Assembly (NCBI GenBank): GCA_050740975.1
Contig: JBOIEE010000216.1
Span: forward strand, 1-8,374
Length of the DNA: 8,374 nucleotides
Direction: 5' to 3'
DNA from: JBOHHR01 sp050740975
Lineage (GTDB): Bacteria; Pseudomonadota; Gammaproteobacteria; JBOHHR01
Below the pieces are notes generated by a model. It made no database searches. It had not been told where the DNA came from and worked only from the letters and a program-made list of their open reading frames with translations. Both the position numbers and the translations under genes were made by a program. Of this stretch, positions 1-5,183 are shown in pieces (the first letter of the stretch is position 1; the number at the start of each line of letters is the position of its first letter).

Positions 1-45
1 CCGTTTGAACTGACGTGCCACTGTGCTAAGGTGCTTGCGCTCCAT
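1..45 (-). CDS. 5' end of an unidentified gene leaving the window
   Basis: Only the first 15 codons lie in the window. Read on the minus strand they give MERKHLSTVARQFKR, with no stop before the edge. The start is well supported: a perfect AGGAGG (complement of 52-57) sits 6 nt upstream of an ATG (complement of 43-45). The peptide is basic, but too short to assign to a family, so no function is offered. The gene is divergent from ino1 and shares the 46-235 intergenic region with it. The palindrome at 56-91 lies just upstream of, and overlaps, its ribosome binding site. Confidence 0.55.
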   Translation of the reverse strand, partial: MERKHLSTVARQFKR

Positions 46-51
46 CCGAAA

Positions 52-57
52 CCTCCT
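52..57 (-). promoter_or_regulatory. Strong ribosome binding site of the left-edge gene
   Basis: The complement of CCTCCT is AGGAGG, a full Shine-Dalgarno core 6 nt from the ATG at 43-45. It is the clearest ribosome binding site in the window and is the main support for a real gene at the left edge. Confidence 0.6.
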
Positions 58-91
58 GATCGCTTGGTTTTAATACTCGTTAAACGATCAG
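56..91. repeat. Inverted repeat between divergent genes, possible operator
   Basis: CTGATCG at 56-62 is the exact reverse complement of CGATCAG at 85-91, with 22 AT-rich bases between them. It lies in the divergent intergenic region and touches the ribosome binding site of the left-edge gene. It could be a two-site operator or a leader hairpin. A 7-bp repeat can also occur by chance, so this is a weak call. Confidence 0.3.
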
Positions 92-167
92 ATCGGGTGG
101 AGCACTACAAGTTCCTCTTATTTTTCAGTAAGTTTAAAGATCTTACGTATGAAGGATAGTTAGAAGA

Positions 168-194
168 GGGCCGGGCGGACTGCTTGTTCGGCCC
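168..194 (+). repeat. GC-rich hairpin in the ino1 leader
   Basis: GGGCCG (168-173) pairs with CGGCCC (189-194) across a 15-nt loop, ending about 30 nt before the ino1 ribosome binding site. No T-run follows, so it does not look like a terminator. If the ino1 promoter is further left (an AT-rich stretch lies at about 120-150), this hairpin would be in the 5' UTR. Function unknown. Confidence 0.25.
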
Positions 195-223
195 AAAGAA
201 GAATTAGCCGTATCAGAACTGTT

Positions 224-228
224 GAGGT
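224..228 (+). promoter_or_regulatory. Ribosome binding site of ino1
   Basis: GAGGT lies 7 nt upstream of the ATG at 236. It fixes this start over later in-frame methionines. Confidence 0.6.
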
Positions 229-235
229 AAAAGCG

Positions 236-1360
236 ATGACAAGTCCAATAAGAATCGCGATCGCCGGTGTGGGCAATTGTGCCAGCTCTCTGGTCCAGGG
301 AATAGCATACTACAAAGGTCGTGACTCGGTTGATGTCGCCGGACTGATGCACCCTCAGATTGGGCGGTGGCGCTGTAGCGATATCGAGGTGGTCGCCGCT
401 TTCGACATCGACCGTCGCAAGGTGGGAAAACCACTGTCAGAAGCCGTTTTCGCGAAGCCGAATTGCGCCCTGAGCTTTCAACAAGCGCTGCCGGTTTCCG
501 AGGTGGTCGTGCAAATGGGGCCAGTTCTCGATGGCGTGGCGCCACACATGGCGAGCTACGCCGAGGATGAGGCGTTCCGTGTCGCCGACCGGGAAGCAGT
601 CGATGTGGCCCGGTTGCTGAAGGAAGCCCGGGCCGAGATCATGGTGTGTTATCTCCCCGTGGGTTCCGAGCAAGCGGTGCGCCACTACGCGCAAGCTTGC
701 CTGGAAGCGCGAGTGGCCATGGTCAACTGCATGCCGGTGTTCATCGCATCGGATCCCGGATGGGGCCAGCGGTTTCAGCGCGCCGGGGTTCCGATCGTGG
801 GCGACGATATCAAGAGCCAGGTAGGGGCGACGATCGTTCATCGCACGCTCTCGCGCTTGTTCGCGGACAGGGGCGTGCGGCTTGATCGCACCTATCAGCT
901 GAACACCGGGGGGAATACCGATTTCCTCAATATGCTGGCCATGGAACGGCTGAGATCAAAAAAGCATTCCAAGACCGAATCGGTGCAATCGCAGCTCGAC
1001 CAGCGGCTGGATCCCCGCAACATCCATATCGGGCCCTCCGACTATGTACCGTGGCAAGGTGACAATAAGGTCTGTTTTATCCGCATGGAAGGACACGGCT
1101 TCGGGGATGCTCCGATCGAGCTCGAGTTACGACTCTCGGTGCAGGATTCGCCGAACAGCGCGGGCGTGGTGATCGACGCCGTACGCTGCACTAAGATTGC
1201 GCTGCAAAGAGGGATTTCGGGACCGCTAGAGGCGGTGTGTGCGTACTATATGAAAAGCCCCCCACGGCAAATGCGGGATTCGGAGGCGAGGCAAGCCTGT
1301 GAACAGTTCATACAGAAGGCGGGAGGAGATCCCCTCGGAGCGGCCGCTGCGGGGGCGTAA
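236..1360 (+). CDS. ino1: Inositol-3-phosphate synthase (myo-inositol-1-phosphate synthase)
   Basis: A cytoplasmic NAD-dependent enzyme that converts D-glucose 6-phosphate to 1D-myo-inositol 3-phosphate, the committed step of inositol synthesis. The 374 residues fit the compact bacterial/archaeal Ino1 class. An N-terminal Rossmann motif (GVGNCASS, 11-18) binds NAD. The core signatures follow in order: GDDIKSQVGATIVHR (189-203), NTGGNTDFLNM (223-233), SKTESV (245-250) and DYVPWQGDNKV (269-279), then a segment starting HGFGDAP (287-293). The conserved lysines of the active-site region (K193, K246, K278) are present. The ATG at 236 has GAGGT (224-228) 7 nt upstream, and the NAD motif falls at the usual place. 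No inositol monophosphatase or phosphatidylinositol synthase lies nearby, so the end product (inositol lipid, inositol-containing glycan or compatible solute) cannot be told from here. The short alanine-rich tail is unremarkable. Confidence 0.95.
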   Translation: MTSPIRIAIAGVGNCASSLVQGIAYYKGRDSVDVAGLMHPQIGRWRCSDIEVVAAFDIDRRKVGKPLSEAVFAKPNCALSFQQALPVSEVVVQMGPVLDGVAPHMASYAEDEAFRVADREAVDVARLLKEARAEIMVCYLPVGSEQAVRHYAQACLEARVAMVNCMPVFIASDPGWGQRFQRAGVPIVGDDIKSQVGATIVHRTLSRLFADRGVRLDRTYQLNTGGNTDFLNMLAMERLRSKKHSKTESVQSQLDQRLDPRNIHIGPSDYVPWQGDNKVCFIRMEGHGFGDAPIELELRLSVQDSPNSAGVVIDAVRCTKIALQRGISGPLEAVCAYYMKSPPRQMRDSEARQACEQFIQKAGGDPLGAAAAGA

Positions 1361-1382
1361 CTAAGGTGCGAGATATCGCGGG

Positions 1383-1387
1383 CTGAG
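1383..1387. repeat. Possible target-site duplication, left copy (CTGAG)
   Basis: CTGAG here matches CTGAG at 1641-1645 on the far side of the element. The two copies overlap the outermost 2 bases of the inverted repeats, so the element boundary is uncertain by 2 bp. A 5-bp match is suggestive but not proof. Confidence 0.4.
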
Positions 1388-1642
1388 AGCTTGTGAAAAA
1401 ATCGTCGCGAGCGAAGGGAGGTCGTGTTCCGCCGGAGCGGAGGAGCGTTTCGCCGGGAGCGAAACGGCGCGCAAGCCCCGCAGGGGCGAGCCCCAAGGAT
1501 GAGACGAGCAACCGGAATGTATATTGAAATACATGAGGATTCCGAGCACCGCCGGAAAGCCAGGGCCAGGGAATGGCCCTCCTTTGGCGCGCCGAGGATG
1601 CAACGCGAGATCCCGAGCGTAGCAGATTTTTTCACAAGCTCT
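1386..1642. mobile_element. MITE-like element with 18-bp perfect terminal inverted repeats
   Basis: AGAGCTTGTGAAAAAATC (1386-1403) is repeated as its exact reverse complement at 1625-1642. The direct repeat CTGAG is found at both edges (1383-1387 and 1641-1645). If CTGAG is the target duplication, the element proper is 1388-1640 (253 bp) with 16-bp inverted repeats. The interior codes for nothing convincing. It holds a chain of perfect hairpins: 1428-1441, 1446-1466 (8-bp stem CGTTTCGC), 1475-1487, 1517-1534 (with an outer arm CGGA/TCCG at 1513-1516 and 1541-1544) and 1562-1580 (7-bp stem AGGGCCA), plus the palindrome GGCGCGCC at 1586-1593. This organisation fits a non-autonomous element mobilised in trans. 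It fills nearly all the gap between the convergent ino1 and GGDEF genes, where it could also act as a transcription end for both. Family not recognised. Confidence 0.7.
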
Positions 1643-1645
1643 GAG
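1641..1645. repeat. Possible target-site duplication, right copy (CTGAG)
   Basis: Right partner of the CTGAG at 1383-1387; see that entry for the boundary ambiguity. Confidence 0.4.
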
Positions 1646-1655
1646 CGCTCGTCTG

Positions 1656-2633
1656 TCATAACGCAGGGGCTCTAGCGCTCCCGCAAAACCGATAAACATC
1701 GCCCCCGGCCTGTTTGGCACGATACATAGCCGCATCGGCCAGCTTGATGAGCGAGCCGATGTCGTTCGCGTCGTGGGGGGAAAGCGCGATCCCGACACTG
1801 GCCGTTACTGTGCGTTTGGTGAAAGCGACATCGGAAATGCGGCGAATATGAATTAAGATTTTTTCGGCGATGCGGCGTATATCTTGCGGCGAGCCGAGAT
1901 CTTCAAGCAAAACGAGAAACTCATCACCTCCCACGCGGGATACCGTATCATTCTTTCGGATCGAGCCGGAGATGCAGTCCGCAAGCGTACACAGCAAGCT
2001 ATCGCCCGCTTCGTGCCCAAAGTTATCGTTGATGGTTTTGAAGCCGTCTACGTCCACGAACATCACGGCAAGCAAGCGGCCCGTCCGATCTGAGCGGCTA
2101 ATCGCGATCCCCGCCCTATCCAGCAACAACAGACGATTTGGTAAGCCGGTCAGCGGATCGTGATAAGCGAGGCGGCGCAGTTCCTTATCGGTACGGGCCG
2201 CGGCTAGGATACGACGCACGCGATGGCGGGTCACCGCCCAGTGCAGCGGTTTGGTTAAGAAGTCAACGGCCCCTGCGGCAAAAGCTTTTTCCACGGACGG
2301 GTCGTCGTTTAAGGATGTAACCATAATGACTGGGGTGTCTGTCCCACCGGGCAGCTGATTGATCTTCGCGCAGGCCTCAAACCCATCCATCATGGGCAGC
2401 GCGGCATCCATCAACACCAGATCCGGTGTGTGACGCTTAAAGAGCTGTAGCGCCTCGCGCCCGTTCTTAGCTTCCAGGAAGGCGTAACCGTCGCTCTCCA
2501 GCGCCGTCCTGACCAACAAGCGCATCGCCTCGTCATCATCGACGACAAGAATTATGCTGTTGGTGTTGGGGCCCTTTACCGCGGATGGGGGCTGGGATAT
2601 TCCGGGTCTATTAGTGGCGGTCATGACAGGCAT
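1656..2633 (-). CDS. Response regulator with GGDEF domain (diguanylate cyclase)
   Basis: A predicted cytoplasmic two-component output protein that makes cyclic di-GMP from two GTP when phosphorylated. The REC domain (about 26-145) has the acidic cluster DDD (32-34), phosphoacceptor D76 in LVLMDAALP, T106 and K128 in TKP, so it should be phosphorylatable. The GGDEF domain (about 155-318) begins with HDPLTGLPNR (158-167) and has an intact GGDEF at 235-239. An RxxD inhibitory site (R226/D229) lies exactly five residues before it, so product inhibition is expected. The length, 325 residues, is normal for REC-GGDEF proteins. No cognate histidine kinase is visible. The start is uncertain: ATG at 2631-2633 and ATG at 2622-2624 are both possible and neither has a good ribosome binding site; a weak GCGGA would favour the second. 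The first 25 residues are a low-complexity lead. Its target is unknown; the nearby polysaccharide genes are a plausible but unproven output. Confidence 0.93.
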   Translation of the reverse strand: MPVMTATNRPGISQPPSAVKGPNTNSIILVVDDDEAMRLLVRTALESDGYAFLEAKNGREALQLFKRHTPDLVLMDAALPMMDGFEACAKINQLPGGTDTPVIMVTSLNDDPSVEKAFAAGAVDFLTKPLHWAVTRHRVRRILAAARTDKELRRLAYHDPLTGLPNRLLLLDRAGIAISRSDRTGRLLAVMFVDVDGFKTINDNFGHEAGDSLLCTLADCISGSIRKNDTVSRVGGDEFLVLLEDLGSPQDIRRIAEKILIHIRRISDVAFTKRTVTASVGIALSPHDANDIGSLIKLADAAMYRAKQAGGDVYRFCGSARAPAL

Positions 2634-2698
2634 TCCGCAGGAATTTGCGCCTTCGTGGTGCGCTAGCCTCGTTCCCCGCGCCGAAGGAAATCACCTGT

Positions 2699-2720
2699 TT
2701 CAGTGGACGGCACCACTGAA
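2699..2720. repeat. Perfect 8-bp stem-loop in the GGDEF gene leader
   Basis: TTCAGTGG (2699-2706) and CCACTGAA (2713-2720) flank a 6-nt loop. With one bulged base the pairing continues outward (TGTT against AACA). There is no T-run, so it is unlikely to be a simple terminator. It sits about 70 bp upstream of the GGDEF start and could be an operator or a leader structure. Confidence 0.35.
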
Positions 2721-2789
2721 CAAGTGCAGGCTGCATATATTTCTCGGCAGTCCCGATCAACCTCGTTCCCCTTCGGAGGGCTTCACCGC

Positions 2790-2803
2790 GGGCTGGAAAG
2801 CCC
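2790..2803. repeat. Small GC stem-loop
   Basis: GGGCT (2790-2794) pairs with AGCCC (2799-2803) around a GGAA tetraloop. An alternative 6-bp pairing GGGCTT (2778-2783) with AAGCCC (2798-2803) competes with it. Short, and possibly chance. Confidence 0.2.
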
Positions 2804-2845
2804 CTTGATCTGTTCCCCATGGCGGCTTGTGTTGTCCAGGATGGC

Positions 2846-2851
2846 ATTATA
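2846..2851 (-). promoter_or_regulatory. Candidate -10 box for the GGDEF gene
   Basis: On the minus strand this reads TATAAT, an exact sigma70 -10 consensus. At 17-bp spacing the -35 position (2869-2874, ATCAAT) is poor, so the promoter may need an activator or may be spurious. If used, the transcript would carry a leader of roughly 200 nt that includes the stem-loops at 2699-2720 and 2790-2803. Confidence 0.3.
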
Positions 2852-2972
2852 AGTCAACAAACTCAAAAATTGATATTCTTCGTGCGCTTGATCTATGCCT
2901 TGCCAAGATGGGAACGCGGGTCTTATATCCCCCCAGCTAAGCATCGTCTCTCTATCCCACCGGACCAAACCG

Positions 2973-2984
2973 TTCACCGGTGAA
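2973..2984. promoter_or_regulatory. Perfect 12-bp palindrome TTCACCGGTGAA, possible operator
   Basis: TTCACC is followed directly by GGTGAA, giving an uninterrupted dyad with no loop. This is the form of a dimeric repressor site rather than an RNA hairpin. It lies between the divergent GGDEF and epimerase genes. No regulator is assigned. Confidence 0.3.
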
Positions 2985-3044
2985 ACAAACCAACCCTAAT
3001 CTGCCGGTGTTCAGTGATCTACTATGAGACGCAACATCGGGGGT

Positions 3045-3134
3045 GATCTCCTTACTGATAGCCCATCGCATCTAAGGTCACAATGCAGCCTTTGAGCTCC
3101 AGGATCTCCAGCAGCTTGGGAATGGCTGGATCAC
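3045..3134 (-). pseudogene. Decayed ISAs1-family (H-repeat) transposase fragment
   Basis: Translated on the minus strand, the stretch holds AIPKLLEIL followed by LKGCIVTLDAMG, the conserved core around an Asp of the ISAs1-family DDE transposases (family consensus is close to ITAIP...LKGxIVTIDAMGCQKEI). The frame stops (complement of 3052-3054) right after MGYQ. Skipping one base (T, complement of 3054) restores K-E-I at 3045-3053, which is what the family has next, so there is a 1-bp insertion. Upstream, DPAIP in place of ITAIP suggests a second frame change near 3132. Beyond these points no family similarity is visible, so only about 30 codons of a normally roughly 370-codon gene remain. It is a dead scar and points to past insertion next to the polysaccharide operon. 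Confidence 0.65.
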
Positions 3135-3138
3135 GATA

Positions 3139-3157
3139 ACTATCTGTTGTAGATAGT
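3139..3157 (+). repeat. Perfect 7-bp hairpin upstream of the epimerase gene
   Basis: ACTATCT (3139-3145) and AGATAGT (3151-3157) flank a GTTGT loop. It lies about 100 bp before the epimerase start and just beyond the transposase scar. It has no poly-T tail. It is the inner element of a possible alternative fold with GGATCA at 3128-3133 and TGATCC at 3165-3170. Confidence 0.3.
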
Positions 3158-3163
3158 ATTGTA

Positions 3164-3185
3164 ATGATCCGGCTCTGAGGATCAT
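3164..3185 (+). repeat. Second perfect 7-bp hairpin upstream of the epimerase gene
   Basis: ATGATCC (3164-3170) and GGATCAT (3179-3185) flank an 8-nt loop. The left arm can instead pair with GGATCA at 3128-3133, enclosing the hairpin at 3139-3157, so the two pairings exclude each other. That is the geometry of an attenuator or of adjacent operator dyads, but no terminator T-run is present. Confidence 0.3.
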
Positions 3186-3197
3186 CGCCTTTCCTCC

Positions 3198-3225
3198 TTG
3201 CAGGAACGCTCTCCTGTGCTAAAAA
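3198..3225 (+). promoter_or_regulatory. Weak candidate sigma70 promoter for the epimerase operon
   Basis: TTGCAG (3198-3203) and TAAAAA (3220-3225) are separated by 16 bp and lie about 35 bp before the ATG at 3259. Both boxes match consensus only partly. It is offered as the best candidate near the operon start, since the epimerase is its first gene. Confidence 0.22.
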
Positions 3226-3258
3226 ACTAATTAGTCCACAGCTCATTTCCCGATAGCG

Positions 3259-3816
3259 ATGATATGTACCGAGACAAAACTTCGCGGAACCTACCTCATA
3301 GATATCCACAAGCTGTCCGATGAACGGGGTTATTTTTCTCGTACTTGGTGCGATCGCCAGGCCCGGGCACATGGGCTCAGAGCCCCTATGGTCCAGTGCA
3401 GTATTTCGTTTAACCGTAAGAAAGGAACACTGCGCGGGATGCACTACCATGCGGCGCCGTTCAATCAATCACGGTTAGTCTCATGCTTGCGGGGATCGGT
3501 CCTCGCCGTAGCCGTCGACCTGCGCCCCCGTTCCCACACGTTTTTGCAGAACCTTTCTCTTGCTTTGGAAGCGGAGTCCCACCGGGCAATATACATACCC
3601 GCAGGCCTCGCGTTGGGATACCAGACCTTAGAACATAATACGGGGATTTATTATCGAATGACAGAATTTTATGACCCAGCCTACGAAAGGGGATTCCGAT
3701 GGAACGATCCTGCGTTCGACATTCAATGGCCTGACGATGATCGAACCATAAAGGACCGCGACAACAACTACCCCGACTTTTGCCTCGAAACCGTTTCCGA
3801 ATTTAGCGGATACTAA
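3259..3816 (+). CDS. RmlC-like sugar-nucleotide 3,5-epimerase (dTDP-4-dehydrorhamnose 3,5-epimerase family)
   Basis: A cytoplasmic cupin-fold enzyme of the RmlC family, which epimerises C3 and/or C5 of dTDP-4-keto-6-deoxyhexoses on the way to rhamnose and related sugars. At 185 residues it has normal length. The opening (KLRGTYLI then DERGYF, 21-26) and GTLRGMHYH (56-64) match the family; H62 is the expected catalytic base and D150 in WNDP its partner, with Y132 the likely acid. The motif that usually reads PxGFAHGF is PAGLALGY here (114-121), so the conserved His is L119. This suggests a changed substrate or a single-position epimerase. The ATG at 3259 is the only sensible start (an in-frame TAG lies at 3232-3234), but no Shine-Dalgarno is visible. 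No rmlA, rmlB or rmlD is in the window. The next gene begins 9 to 39 bp downstream, so they are probably co-transcribed. Confidence 0.85.
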   Translation: MICTETKLRGTYLIDIHKLSDERGYFSRTWCDRQARAHGLRAPMVQCSISFNRKKGTLRGMHYHAAPFNQSRLVSCLRGSVLAVAVDLRPRSHTFLQNLSLALEAESHRAIYIPAGLALGYQTLEHNTGIYYRMTEFYDPAYERGFRWNDPAFDIQWPDDDRTIKDRDNNYPDFCLETVSEFSGY

Positions 3817-3825
3817 TCTTCGGCT

Positions 3826-5148
3826 TTGAGTGACAAGTCAGCGCGAACAGATCGCATGAATCCGTCGGAATCGGCCCAAATAGGCCAAGATATCTACGCA
3901 CTCATCGAAACCCTATACCCGATATGCCGAAGTATAACGGGAGACGGTGTACGGAATACCCTGTCGATCCTGCAACAGCAGTTTCCACTTAACATCCGTG
4001 AGGTCGCCAGTGGCACGCAGGTGTTCGACTGGGTCGTCCCCAAAGAATGGAACATTCGTGATGCTTATATAAAAAACAAACGCGGGGAGCGCGTGGTAGA
4101 CTTTCAGCGGCATAATTTGCATGTCGTAAGCTACAGCCTTCCCGTACATGAGACGTTACTATTAGCGGAACTTAAACCACACATTTATTCGCTACCTCAG
4201 CAACCAGAGTGGATCCCATACAAGACCGCGTACTACAACGAGACGTGGGGTTTTTGCATGGCTCATAACGAGCTTGCCAAGCTGACCGATGACGAATACG
4301 AAGTATGCATCGATTCTACTCTGGCAGATGGTTCACTCACATATGGCGAATGGCTTATCCAAGGGGGCACCGATGAAGAGGTCTTGCTATTCTCCCACTT
4401 GTGCCATCCTTCTCTCTGTAACGACAATCTTTCCGGAATAGCCGTCGTAATATTTCTCGCGAAATACCTGCAGCGGCGAACGAATCGATATTCGTACAGG
4501 GTTATTTTCGCTCCGGGAACGATTGGCTCTATAACATGGCTAAGTGAGAATCGAAACCGCCTTGACAGAATCAAGCATGGACTGGTCATAGCATTAGTCG
4601 GCGACAACGGCGCTTTCACGTATAAGAAGAGCCGCCGTGGCGACACCGAAATCGATCGCGTTGTTAATCATGCATTACGAGCTCACAGTGTTTCCGCCAG
4701 CATCGTTGACTTCACGCCTTACGGTTATGACGAACGTCAGTTCTGTTCTCCGGGCATAAACCTGCCTATCGGACGCTTAACGCGGACCCCCAATGGATGC
4801 TATCCGGAATACCATACATCGGCCGACAATCTGGATTTCGTCACGCCCCAATCTCTGGCCGAATCGCTCGCGTTAGGCCTTCAGATAATCGACGTCCTGG
4901 AGCGGAATAGGCGTTTCCTTAACACGAACCCGATGTGCGAACCTCAACTTGGGAAACGCGGCTTATACCGTAATACGGGCGGGGCCGACATTGAACAGCT
5001 GGAGTTTGCTTTGCTATGGGCGTTAAATCTATCCGATGGTGAGAATAGCGTTTTGGACATCGCGGAGCGTTCCGGGATCGCCTTTGATGTGATTCATACG
5101 GCGGCACGCGATCTTGAGCGATGCGGCTTGTTAAAATTCTTACCTTGA
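3826..5148 (+). CDS. DUF4910/DUF2172 aminopeptidase-like protein with C-terminal winged helix
   Basis: A predicted cytoplasmic zinc hydrolase of the M28 aminopeptidase-like fold, found in surface-polysaccharide loci; its true substrate is not known to me. The N-terminal signature LYPICRSITGDGVR (30-43) is typical of the family. SHLCHPSLCNDNLSG (190-204) supplies likely metal ligands H191 or H194 and D200. YGYDERQF (299-306) and EYHTSADN (328-335) complete the site, with H330 a further ligand. FAPGTIGS (228-235) has Gly at 231, where some members have Glu. Residues about 385-440 look like a winged-helix domain (SVLDIAERSGIAFD, then RDLERCGLLKFL). No signal peptide is seen. The start shown is TTG at 3826, 9 nt after the epimerase stop; ATG at 3856 is an equally good start and removes ten poorly conserved residues. 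Neither has a clear ribosome binding site, which suggests translational coupling. It sits between the epimerase and a PIG-L deacetylase. Confidence 0.82.
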   Translation: MSDKSARTDRMNPSESAQIGQDIYALIETLYPICRSITGDGVRNTLSILQQQFPLNIREVASGTQVFDWVVPKEWNIRDAYIKNKRGERVVDFQRHNLHVVSYSLPVHETLLLAELKPHIYSLPQQPEWIPYKTAYYNETWGFCMAHNELAKLTDDEYEVCIDSTLADGSLTYGEWLIQGGTDEEVLLFSHLCHPSLCNDNLSGIAVVIFLAKYLQRRTNRYSYRVIFAPGTIGSITWLSENRNRLDRIKHGLVIALVGDNGAFTYKKSRRGDTEIDRVVNHALRAHSVSASIVDFTPYGYDERQFCSPGINLPIGRLTRTPNGCYPEYHTSADNLDFVTPQSLAESLALGLQIIDVLERNRRFLNTNPMCEPQLGKRGLYRNTGGADIEQLEFALLWALNLSDGENSVLDIAERSGIAFDVIHTAARDLERCGLLKFLP

Positions 5149-5183
5149 GATCTCATTCCTAGGCAACGCATACGGGAAAAGGC

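Larger units (their letters stand above)
2634..3258. other. Gene-poor region between the GGDEF gene and the epimerase operon
   Basis: This 625-bp stretch holds no intact gene that I can support. It contains the leader and candidate promoter of the GGDEF gene (minus strand), several palindromes, an 11-bp direct repeat CCTCGTTCCCC (2667-2677 and 2761-2771), a decayed ISAs1-type transposase fragment (about 3045-3134) and two perfect 7-bp hairpins just before the epimerase gene. It looks like an old insertion junction between a GC-rich left part and the polysaccharide genes. Confidence 0.6.

Noticed and set aside
437..841. Minus-strand frame within ino1
   Set aside because: Antisense shadow of a strongly conserved gene; no family similarity.
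1386..1642. CRISPR array or tRNA/rRNA gene in the repeat-rich gap
   Set aside because: There is no regular spaced direct repeat, and no cloverleaf or rRNA signature. The structure is a single pair of inverted repeats with internal hairpins.
1424..1675. Plus-strand 83-codon frame inside the element
   Set aside because: No ribosome binding site that fits, Arg-rich composition and complete overlap with the hairpin chain. Not treated as a gene.
1246..1798. Minus-strand open frames across the inverted-repeat element
   Set aside because: They run through the repeats and hairpins, are rich in Arg, Pro and Ser, overlap the ino1 and GGDEF ends, and resemble no family. They are by-products of the GC-rich element.
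3052..3468. Minus-strand 138-codon frame as an intact gene
   Set aside because: Only its last 30 or so codons look like a real protein (the ISAs1 core). The rest is antisense to the epimerase gene. Recorded as a pseudogene fragment instead.
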